A stretch of 64,000 nucleotides of DNA from Galbula dea (lineage: Eukaryota; Chordata; Aves; Piciformes; Galbulidae): assembly GCA_013399015.1 (NCBI GenBank), contig VWZX01010896.1:322809-386808 (forward strand), written 5' to 3'. Below, in pieces: positions 37,248 to 48,400 of this stretch. Every line of letters starts with the position of its first letter. Positions within the stretch are counted from its first letter, which is position 1. Made by a program: the position numbers and the translations under genes. The notes under the pieces were generated by a model. It saw only the letters and a program-made list of their open reading frames with translations, made no database searches and was not told the DNA's origin.

Positions 37248-38052
37248 GAGAGGCAGCGTCACCCCAGAGTTTCCTACAGCTCTGGCATGGTACAGGCAGG
37301 TGGAAAAGTACCAGCAGGCAGCAGTGGCTGCCCGTGGGCAGACAGCAGCTTCCCCTCCTAAATCATCCTCCCCAGCTCCCAAAGCAAACCATGGATGAGT
37401 CTCCAGCATTGCCTCCACGAGCAGGAGAATCCTAGCACAGAGAGAGCTTTTTGGGAGCACATCCTGCAGCAAAGAGCCAGGGGCAGGTCTGAGCTGTAAA
37501 TCAAGTTTTCCCAGAGTCCTGCCAGTGATTTACTGGTGGAGGAGCTGATGGAAGGGGGAGCAGCCATTTGGAAAAGTTCCTGTCACCAAATGATACATTC
37601 TCTTCATTTCCAGGGAAGTACAGAGCCTGAATATTTCTCTCCTTGCCAGCATCACTAATGGCTGGGAATAATCAAACACTTCACACATTGCTACTGCCAG
37701 AGCAGGAGTAATTTATTTGGACATTAAGAACCTTCAGAGTTCCTTCAGCCTCTTTCCTTCCTGATGTAGAACTGCAGATATTGATTTGTTTACAGCAGCC
37801 ATCAGAAGCTTCGTCATCAGCTCTCTTGCTCCCAGGAGGACACATCACAAAGCACAACCTCAGCTTTACAGCCCCTCTGCTTTAGCCTGGCCCAACTGGA
37901 GCTGCTGAGGGAAGGAGCCAGACTTCTCTGCTCAGTCTCCATTATCTGGGGACAGCAAAGCCTGGCAGGGCTTTTGCTCCCTACACAAATCACGTAGTGC
38001 CTTGTGGCTTTCAGAAGCACCTTGGGCCTTGGGCTGTGCCTACAAGTAGATC

Positions 38053-38790
38053 ACAGAACCATAGAATCACTTGGGTTGGAAGGGACCTCTAAGACCACTG
38101 AGTCCAACTGTTCACCAACACCACCATGTCACTAAACCATGGCCCTCAGCACCACATCTATGTTTGCTGAACCCCTCCAGGGCTGGTGACTCCACCACTG
38201 CCCTGGGCAGCCTGGGCCAGGGCTTCACAACCCTTTAGGGGAATAAATTGTTCCTCATCTCCAACCTAAACCTCCCCCAGTGCAATTTAAGGCCATTTTC
38301 TCTTGTCCTATGGCTTGTTCCATGGGAGAAGAGCACAAGCCTCACCTGGCTCCAGCCTCCTCTCAGGGAGTTGCAGAGAGTGAGAAGGTCTCCCCTGAGC
38401 CTCCTCTTCTCCAGCCTAACCAAGCCCAGTTCCCTCAGCTGCTTCTCACAACCCTTGTGCTCTAGACCCTTCCCCACCTTCCTTGCCCTTCTCTGGCCAC
38501 ACTCCAGCACCTCCATGCCCTTCTTGGAGTGAGGAGCCCAAACCTGACCCCAGGATTGGAGCTGTGGCCTCCCCAGTGCCCAGCCCAGGAGGACAATCCC
38601 TGCCCTAGTCCTGCTGCCACCCTAGTGCTGCTCCAAGCCAGGCTGCTCTTGGCCTTCTTGGCCACCTGGGCACTCTGCTGCCTCCTCTTCAGCTGCTCTC
38701 AACCAGCACCCCCAGCTCCTTTTCCCCCAGCAGCTTTCCAGCCACTCTGCCCCAAGCCTGGAGCACTCCTGGGGCTGGTGTGACCCAAGT
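38053..38790 (-). repeat. CR1 LINE copy, about 740 bp (antisense)
   Basis: It starts CACAGAACCATAGAATCACT and runs unusually far, through CTTCTTGGCCACCTGGGCAC, to CAAGCCTGGAGCACTCCTGG. It is one of the two longest copies of the first 3'-end type. Confidence 0.92.
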
Positions 38791-39299
38791 CCTCAGCCCA
38801 TCCATCCTCCCTGGCCAGATCTCTCTGCATTTGTCTCAGGGATCCTAGATGCCAATCTCCACAACTTTATTCTTTAGCCGATTTTGGAGTGGCCAGAGGC
38901 AGTGCAGGACGGAGCTGGTGGCACAGCCACCCCTTGGCCGCTCTGTTGCCTCAGCAAGGAACATTCTGTCTTGAGGAACGCGGTGGAGATCAAACCACAT
39001 CTTCTCCTCCTGCCCCATCCAGCGGTTCAGGCTGGAAGAGCACTTTGCAGTCGGCATCAACCCTGAACATCAAACTGCAGCAACTGTCTCCACCCCCAGT
39101 ACCTAAATCCACCCAGAAGGATTTGGGCAGCTGCGGCTTCCCCCCCTCGGGGGGATGTCGGCTAGGAATGCTGGCCTGGGAGAGCTGGAAACGCTTCTTG
39201 TCTGGCTGCTGCTGAGCGGGGACAGGGGCTCCAAGCAGCACATCCTCTGCCTCCCGGCTCCTGCCTCCACCTCCTGCCTCCNTCTGGCCGCAACCGTTT

Positions 39300-39495
39300 T
39301 GCGCCCGGCACGTGCGCGCGGCCGCCGCGCGCGCCGCGATTCAAACGGGCCCCATTGGTCACCGGCCTCACATCCCATTGGTCTCCGGCCCCGCCGAGGC
39401 GCCCGGCGATTGGCTGCCAAGGAGAGGGGTGGGCGGGGCGTCGGCGGTGGCGCGCCCGGTCAACACCGAGAGCCGGAGCCGTTCCCGGGGCGAGC
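39300..39495 (+). promoter_or_regulatory. NCAPH promoter with CCAAT boxes and CHR-like element
   Basis: A CpG-rich block directly before the NCAPH start. It has three inverted CCAAT boxes (ATTGG at 39354, 39377 and 39409; the last two are 32 bp apart), a TTCAAA at 39340-39345 (reverse TTTGAA, the CHR consensus), an E-box CACGTG at 39309-39314 and a GC box TGGGCGGGGC near 39430. There is no TATA box. Phased NF-Y sites with a CHR are known from G2/M-expressed genes bound by the DREAM/MMB complexes, which fits a condensin subunit. Confidence 0.65.
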
Positions 39496-42400
39496 ATGAG
39501 TGACCGGACGCCGCAGAGGGCAGCGGGGTTGCCCTTTTCACCTGGGGCGCGATCTCTCACCGGCACCGGCACGCCCCTGCTGGCCGAGTGCCCCACGAAC
39601 GACGATGAACGCGAGCGGAAGCAGCGCCGGCGCTCGAAAGTCACCGAGCTCCAGCTCGGCAGCGCGAACTCGCTGCTGGGCCTTGGCTCTCCCCTGCCCA
39701 GGTACAGCCAGAGCTAGGGCGGGGTCTGAGGGGAAGGCAGGGGGCGACGGGGAGGAAGAGAGTCCCCAGATCGCCATGTCTCTTGCTGGCAGTCCCCAAA
39801 GCACCGTGGCTCTCCCTGGCACCTAGTGCTGCCTTGCTGCTGGGCTCACCTGCGCCTAGGTGTAGCTGGGTCTGGCATGAGAAATAGAGGGAGGGGAAGA
39901 GGGAGCACGGGGAGGAGAAGGAGGGTCCCCAGACCAGCATCCAGCTCAGCTTCACCCACTCACTGCTGGACCTCACCTCACCCCTGCCCAGGTACATCCA
40001 GAGCCGGGGTGAGAGACTGAGGGAGGGGAAGGGGATGCAGGGAGGAGGAGGTGGCGGCTCTCCAGGCCACCCTGTCTCCCACTGACATCCAGCTTAGGAG
40101 CATTAACTCATCACTGGGCCTCAGCTCACTCCTGTCCAGGTACAGCCAGGCCCAGGGTGAGGGGCAGAGGAGTGGGGAAAGGGCTCCATGGAGGAGGAGG
40201 GTCCCCAAAATGATGTGTCCCACAGACATCCAGTACTAACTTGGCACTTGGCCCTGGCTTACTTGTGCCCAGGTATGGCTGGGCCAGTGTGAGGGACTGA
40301 GGGGAGGTTATGGAGAGGAGGAGGGTCCCCAAACAGTGTCTCTCCCCCAGGCAGGCAGATGCATGGCTGCCAACACCCCTGCAATGGACCAACGATCAGA
40401 TCTCAGAGCACTACAGCACCTGCATCAAGCTCTCCACAGAGAATGTGAGTCAGCCCTGGGCAGGGCTTCTCATCCCAGCCCCTCTCTCTCTCACCACCTC
40501 TCCATGACAGTGGCTGCAAGGCCAGGAGGGATTTTAAACACCTTAGAGCCTTGGTTCCATGGTTATTCTTCTTCCAAACCCTCTACAGCACTCCCCTGAG
40601 CCAAGCCATGGCCACATCTAGGCTTCTGTTGCTGCCTTCCCAGCAGTGACAAAGCAGGATGGGGCACAGCCCTCAGTACAGCCATGAATCCCCCTGTGGG
40701 GTGGGGGCTCAGCCAGCTCTGGCAGGGGTCATCTGGCAGGAGAGCAGGTCTGAGCTGTGCTTTGTTTCAGAAAATCACCACAAAGAATGCCTTTGGCTTG
40801 CACCTGATAGACTGCCTGACTGACATCCTGAAGCAGAAGGAGTCTGAGCTGACTGACTTCAAGGTAAGGAATCACTGCCTGCTGACTGTGGTGCTTTATT
40901 TCCTAAGGTGTAGTCAGTAACAAGCCTCAAATAGTGCTGAAGGTAACTCAGCTGCTGTATTTCCACCCAAAATAGCTGCTAGGGTGTTTTGCTACTGGGC
41001 AGGGTCAGCACAAAGGGCACAGGCACCAAGGTAAAGAAGTGACCTCATCTTCACTTGCACTTAAGCAGCAAAAGGATAAGTGAAGTGATGCAGCAAGAAC
41101 AGGCAGGATGAGGCCATGCACCTGATCATTACTGCACAATTAGCTCCAGTGATGAAGAGAACTCATTTGCCATCATCCAGATCCACAGTTACTGGGGAGC
41201 CCTGGTTCCAGTAAGGAACTGGGAGGTCCTACAGAGTGCATCCCCCTGTGGATGAGGTCTCCACAGCCCCTGTGAGAGTGTCCAGCTTCTCTGGTGTTGA
41301 ACAAACAAGCTTACACACCTTCAAGGACAGAACATCTGGTTCCATTGTCCTGCTTGGTTCCACCTCCAGCCTGGCCAGGGCTCAAGGAGGCACCAAAGGA
41401 GTTTCTTTCTTGCTCAGGCCTCAGCTAGTCAGGGGATTCTCTCATAAGTCAACTTGAGTTTGAGGCCCAGAGTTTAGACCTGGTCATATCACAGAAGCAG
41501 CACAGTCATTGTTTGCAGAAGCTGATGCTGTTGAACCCTTTTACACCACAGAAATTAAAGTCTGGGTTCTTTCTGTTATGGCCCTTCAGAAGGAGATCTG
41601 GGCTCAAAGTGAGGCTGTTGAGGTGAATACTGGCTGTTCCAAGCAGTAGGAAGTTAGTGTGTCTACCTCCTGGTCTGCTTTTGATCTGGAGTGGAGCAGG
41701 GTGAGAGCTTGCCAGGGCAAAGGCTTTACACCAGGACTTTATAGCAGTTGAGTGATGCTAGGAGGGAGAACTGAGCTCTTACAGGAATGAACACATGAAG
41801 GTGGCCTCAAGGAGAAGCCCCTGTGCTGTCCTATGGTTGGTGAGCCTGAGGGAGAGGCAGGAAGCAGTGCCCAGGGTTCAGCAGCTGGTTCTTCACCTTC
41901 CTGGGGGAGCTGTGGTCAGAAAGGGCACCTGGCATCTCCTGTGCAGCACCTCCTTTTGACTTGGTCATTTGGGGAGCTAGAGGGACACCAAAAAGACCTG
42001 CAGGAGGAGGGAGGTCTCCTGGCAGGTGCAGATCTGCACCCTTTCTGCTTCTCCCTGGGGCTTAACCTCAGCAACTCTCCCACAGAATCCCAGCATGGCT
42101 GGAAGGTTCCTCTGGGGATCAAGCAGTCCAAGCCCCACCCCTGCTGCACCAGGGTCACCCCCAGCAGGCTTTTCCCTTTCTAACTAGAGCTTTGCATCCT
42201 CTGCTCCTCCTGGCAGGTGGCAGCTGGCACGCTGGATGCCAGTGCCAAGATCTACTCCATGCGTGTGGATGCAGTGCATGCAGACACCTACAGAGTGCTT
42301 GGAGGCTTGGGCAGAGACTCCCAGCCTGGGAGAGGTGCAGATGACCCAGAGGAAGGTTTGCATTCCCTCCTTTTCTCTTAGGCTGTTCCCATCTCACCTG

Positions 42401-45400
42401 TGTGGAGGAGAAATGTCACTGTGCTGAGGAACAGAATTGCTCAGGGTCTCCAGGATCATTGAGTCCAAGCAATGACCCAGCACTGCCAGGTCACCACTGC
42501 CCCATGGCCCTCAGCACCACATCTCCAGGGCTTGGAAACCCCTCCAGGGATGGGGACTCCACCCCTGCCCTGGGCAGCCTGGGCCAGGCCTTCACAACCC
42601 TTTCCATGAAGAAACTGTTCCTCATGTCCAACCTGAACCTCCCCTGGCACAACTTGAGGCTGTTCCCTCTTCTCCTACCACTTCTTCCTTGGGAGCAGAG
42701 CCCAAGCCCCCCCTGGCTCCAGCCTCCTCTCAGGGAGCTGTGGAGAGTGAAAAGGTCTCCCCTGAGCCTCCTCTCCTCCAGGCTAAACAGGGTGTTTTAG
42801 CAGGTTAGAACCAAGCCTAACTTCTTGTTCTTCTCCTTTCAGAAGTCTGTGCAGCTCCTCAGGCTGTCAGGAGAGCTCAGACAAAGAAGAAGCACACCTT
42901 CAAAACCATTGAGAAGAACCTGAATAACATCAATGTGTCAGAAGCCAGCCAGAGACACGAGGTGGGTGGAGAGGAGCTGCTGTGGCAGCTGTGTTGTGGT
43001 GAGGGAGAGGAGAAGTGGCCTCATCTTTCTCCTGCCTATTGTTTTCCCTCTTGTTCATGCCTCTCTTGGGCTCTAGCACTCTCCTGCCTGTCTGAGCTCT
43101 GCTCTTACAGCCAGAGTGTTCCAAGCCCTGGAGGTGCCTCCTGTGGGAGGCAGCTGTCAGAGCTCCCTCCTCTCATGCCATGTGGGGATGTTTTCCCTTC
43201 AGACCTGGACTGCAGAGACCTTCTCCACCCCTTCCATCTGCTCCATTCCCTGATTCTCCTCTTTCTTCCACCCCTGCAGGTGGATCCCATGTTCCAGAAG
43301 ACAGCTGCAGCTTTTGAGGAGTGCAGCACAGTTTCCTTTTTCCTCAGCTGGCTGCAGACCCACGGCTGCAGCAGCCAGCTGCAGTTCGAGTCTGAGGCTG
43401 TGCCTCTCCCCTCTGCAGAGGAGCTCCTGCTGCCCAGCTCTGAGCCTGTGAAAGTGGTGGATTTCAAGTGTGAGTGCTGAGCAAAGGAGCCCACCTAGAC
43501 CTTTCCAGCCTCTTCATGGCATTGCAGAACCATTAAGGCTGGAAGAGGGCTGAGATCCTGCAGTCCAGCTGCTAACCAGCACTGGTTCTGTGTAGCTTCA
43601 CCTCTGGCAGATCCAGCATGGTCTGAGCTGTGCAGCAGCTGAGACTGAAGTGCTGCAGATGAAGAACTGGCTTTAAAGGCCTGGTTGCTGGTTGCTTCAT
43701 CCTGTGGCTCATGTCTCCCTCTTGCTCTCCCTGTCTCTAGCCCTGCTGGCTCAGGGTGTTGACAACCACCCCATCTGCTCCTCCCTGGCTGGCTTCCTGT
43801 TCACAGAGTGGGATGCTGAGACCCATGAGCAGGTAAGGTGCTCAGCTCTGGGCCAGGGGTAGGAGCCCTGAGCCATTCCCCATGCTCACCTCCCAGGGGA
43901 TCTCCTTGAGGTGTGCAGGGTGGTGGGATGCTGTTCTGCAGGGACACTGAGAGCCTGCAGTGCTTTTCCCCTGAGCCCTTCCTTCTCCTGCAGTCAGTCT
44001 CAGCCCTGCTGGAGAAATTCAAGAGGAGTGACCAAGTGTTTGATGTCAATGAGGAGATGGACAGTGATGGGGAGGACTGCTCTCCTCCCATGCCAGAGGA
44101 TGACTTTGGCTCTGGCTCCCCCAAGAGTGCAGTGGTAGAGAAGACTGAGGAATTAAGAGAGAACCTCACCTCTGGAACAATCAACCAGAGCAAGGGGTAA
44201 GGAGTCACTGAAAAGCCAGAGCTCTGCTTTGTTAGCTGCAGGAACTTGTGTCAAACAGGGAGCAAAGGCAGCTCTGGGAGCCTGGGCTGGATTTTTGGGG
44301 GTGGAAGTGGCATTTCCAGCTTGCTCCTTGCATCTTGCAAACCTTTCAGGGCCTCTTGGGGAGGAAACTCTTCCTCATGGCCAACTTAAACCTCCCCTGG
44401 CACAACCTGAGGCTGCTTCCTCTTCTCCTATCACTTCTTCCCTGGGAGAAGAGCCCAAGCCTCACCTGGCTTCAGCCTCCTCTCAGGGAGCTGTGGAGAG
44501 TGAGAAGGTCTCCCCTGAGCCTCCTCTTCTCCAGACAGTTTTGGGTACACCCAGGAACATCTCTACCCTCCCAGGGGACCTTTTCTTATGGCCACCTTCC
44601 CCCCACAGTGGCTGCTCATCTCCTCACTCCACTGCCCAGCTTCCAGCCTGCCCTTTGGCAAATCCAGCTCAGCTTTCCCAGCAGCCTCCTGGACTCCAGG
44701 GAGCACAACCCCTGCAGTTCAGGGGTTAAAGAGCAGGAGCCCTGCACCCATGGTGGCAGGGGGAGCAGCTCTTGCCTGTGCACAGCTGACCTGGATATGA
44801 AATGCAGACTCAGGCTCGGTGCCTGCCAAGGGAATGGTTTCTCTGAGCTCCATCTCTGCTCTTTCCAGAAGTGATGCAGTTTCCTTCAGAGAAGGAGATG
44901 TCAGGACCATGAGCCTTCACCTCTCCACTAAGCCAGGAGAATATTCCTACTTCAGCCCCAGGACACTCTCCCTGTGGGCTGGCCCTGAGCACTGGCGCTT
45001 CAGACCTCGACACAAAGGTAATGGAGCCAGCAGCTCACAGAGGTGCAGCCAGCTCCTGCCTGCCTCTACAGAGGGCTGACACCTGAGCCAGGAGGCAGGG
45101 ACAAGCCTGCAGGGCTCTTTGGGTAGCAGTTCTGAGCTCTCAGACCCTTCAGTGCCTAGCACATCCCCCACTGTTCGGTGCTCTGAGCTGAGGGGGTGCC
45201 TCCTGCTGCAACAGCAGCACTAAGCCAGCTCCTGCTGTTGGTTCCCCCCCTCTGCTCAAACCTGAGAGGTAAATGTGTGCCAAGACTTGTGTCTAAATGT
45301 GTTTCAAGGTGAAATCATTTCTGCTTCTCTAAAAACACTGATCCCTTGAGACCATGAAGCTGAGAACAACACCTCTGGCTTTCCCATAGCAGGGAAAGGC

Positions 45401-48400
45401 CTTTGGAGGTGGTGACCTTCCTGTGTGGAGCAGATGCTGTAGCTAGGAGTGAGCCTGTTGCCCTGGCTCTGTCCCACAGCACTGACAATTCCCTTCCCTT
45501 CTGCAGCAGATAATGACTCTGTGAAAGAGACCAAGAAGAGGAATGTGAAGAAACTCTTTGAGATTAACTTTGAGGAGGATGTGGACTTTGACATTCACTT
45601 CTGCAAGCCCAAGGTAGCTGCTGAGTCTCTGTCTCTCTCTGCTCTCTTGTCATATAGAATCCCAAAATTCTGCAGGTTGGAAAAGCCCTCTGAGGTCACC
45701 AGATCCAACCATGGACCTAACACTGCCAGCTCACCACTGCCCCATGGCCTCAGCACCACATCTCCAGGGCTCTGAAACCCCTCCAGGGATGGGGACTCCA
45801 CCACTGCCCTGGGCAGTCTGGGCTAGGCCTGGACAATCCTTGCCATGAAGAAACTGTTCCTCATGGCCAACCTGAACCTCCCCTGGCACAGCTTGAGGCT
45901 GTTTCCTTTTGTCCTACTGCTTCTTCCTTGGGAGAAGAGCCCCAGCCACACCTGGCTCCAGCCTCCTCTCAGGGAGCTGCAGAGAGTGAGAAGGTCTCCC
46001 CTGAGCCTCCTCTTCTTCAGACTAACCAAGCCAACTTCCCTCAGCTGCTCCTCACAACCTTTGTGCTTTAGACCCTTCCCCACCTTCCTTGCCTTTCTCT
46101 GGACAGCAGTCCAAAGCCTCTCTTTCTGTGTCAATCTTCTGATTAACTCAACTCATGGTTAATTGTTTATTCCCTTCCCCAGGAAGCAACAACTGTAACC
46201 AAACCCATTCTGGAGAGGCAGAACATGAAGAGCATCACACTTCCTGCAGCCTTCAACTATGACCCTGCCAACTTCCTCAAGCTGTTCCTCAAACCAGCTG
46301 TCCAGGTAGGAGTCTTCTCCAAAAGCCTCTTGGCAATGGTTCCATGCACAACCTCCTCCCCACCAGCACCCCAGGTCTGTGGGATGCTCCCCAGGGCTGG
46401 AGGCAGGGCAGCCTGTCCCTCACTGCACCACCCTGCTGCTCAGTTCCTGTGCTGTACAGGGCTGGCAGGGGAGGAGGAGGAGGAGAAGGAGCAGGCTAGG
46501 GAAGGGGGGAACTGAGGAAGGAACAAGATGCAGGCACTGCTTGGGTGGGGAATGCCTTGGAGCTTCTCCTTCCCTGACCCTTGGGCTCATCCCTGCAGAT
46601 CCAGAGGACATCAGAGCCAGGCAGCCTCTTGGCTCATGAGGATGAGATTGGTGACTATGATTACAACAACCCCAATGACACCTCCAGCTTCTGCCCTGCC
46701 CTGCAGGTAAATGAAAGGTTTCTTTCTGTTGCCTGGAGTTAATGTGTGAGAGGAATCATTTGGGATTTGTTCTAGAGCTTCAAGTTTCTGCCAGGCCAAT
46801 TCTGCTGCTGCTCTGCCTGTGACAAATCTGGTGCCACACTGGCAGGAGAGTCCTTGCCTCTGTTATCTTGTGTGTAACACACTTTCCACAGAATCCCAGT
46901 GTGGTGGAGGCTGGAAGGGACCTCTGGGGATCTAGTCCAACCCCCCTGCTCCAGCAGGGTCACCCACAGCAGCTTCACCACCAGCACCTCCATCTGCCTT
47001 GGCAATCTCTCCCCAGGAGGAGACTCCACAGCCTCTCTGGGCAGCCTGGGCCAGGGCTCTGCACCCTCACACCAAACAAGCTTCTCCTCCTGCTCAGCTG
47101 GAACCTCCTGGCTTCCAGTTGGTGCCCAGTGCCCCTTGGGCTCACCCTGGGCACCCCTGAGCAGAGTCTGACCCCAGCCTCTTGCCCCCAGCCTGCAGCT
47201 CTTGCTGGGCATTGAGCAGCTCCCCTGTGGGGCTGCTCTTCTCCACCATCTCAGTCCCTAACCTGTGCTGCTCCAGGAGGTTATTCCTCCCCAGGTGCAG
47301 GACCCTGCCCTTGCCCTTGGTGACCTCCAGGAGGTTTCTCTCCCCAGCTCTCAGCCTGTGCAGCTCTCCCTGAATGGCAGTGAGATCTTTTGACATTCTG
47401 GGCTCTGAAGCTCCCTTGGGTTCAGCCTCAGCCCAACCTAAGTGCTGTGGGGGGAGGCTGGGTGAAAACATGTTCTCTGGGGAATGTGTGCAGGTGTCAG
47501 CAGCCTCCTGGGAGGAGGCTGCTCTGGTATCTGTGCAGGGCATCTCTGGCTCCTCAGAGATGTCTCCAAGTGGCCCCACTGCTTTATCTCCTCTTGATCA
47601 GGCTGCAGACAGTGATGATGACAACGACCCTGTTGGATTCCTGGGCCAGACAGGGGACTTCAACCCTCCCACCCAAGCTGAGGGCCAGGGCCCTGACTGC
47701 AATGGGGTCAACATCACAACCTATGGAGAGCTGGACCTCATTGCTGAGCCCCAGAAGGTAAGGCCTTGTGTTCCTGAGCTGGGAACTGCTCACTGGGCAG
47801 CTCTGGAGCAAAGCTGCTCAACACCTTGGGTGCTTTCAAGTCCTGGGCAGCAGTTTCCCTGCTGCAGGATCCTCTGGGTTGGCTCCTAGAGACTTTGCTT
47901 CCAGATGAAGCCTTGTGTCAGAGGAGGGAGTTACAAATCAAAGGTGTAGCAGGAAGACAGCACTGACTGTTCCCCAGGAGAACCATCTTCTGGTTGTCCC
48001 TGTGGTCCTGGGGGAGAGGACACTGCCCAGTGACTCTCAGCTAACCCTGCACTGCTCTTCCCCAGGTCAACAGGGTTGCAATTGAGTATGCAAAGACAGC
48101 CAAGAAAATGGACATGAAGAGGCTGAAGGGAAGCATGTGGGACATCTTGACTGAGGTGGAGGAGAAACAAGTAGCAGCAGAGGTGAGGGCAGGGGGAGGT
48201 TGATACCCTTGGGCCTGCTGAGGTAAGAGACAGCCTGGGGCAGGCTGAGCGAGGAATCCTGGCTTCCAGGGGCTGGCTGGTGAGGAGAGAAGCCAGAGCC
48301 AGTTCCACTCCCTTTCTCTGAGTACAAGGCTGGATACTGAGGAGCAAAGTCTTGTCTCAGCAGTGCCTGTCTCTGTTAAACAGGAGGAAGAGGAGGAGGA

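Larger units (their letters stand above)
30890..39290. other. Spacer between TACR1 and NCAPH
   Basis: This contains the TACR1 3' UTR (end not resolved; AATAAA at 33961-33966 is a remote candidate), five CR1 copies, an ERVL-type LTR fragment and a CTT/CTG-rich tract. No coding exon was recognised. Single ambiguous bases occur at 37188 and 39282. Confidence 0.6.
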
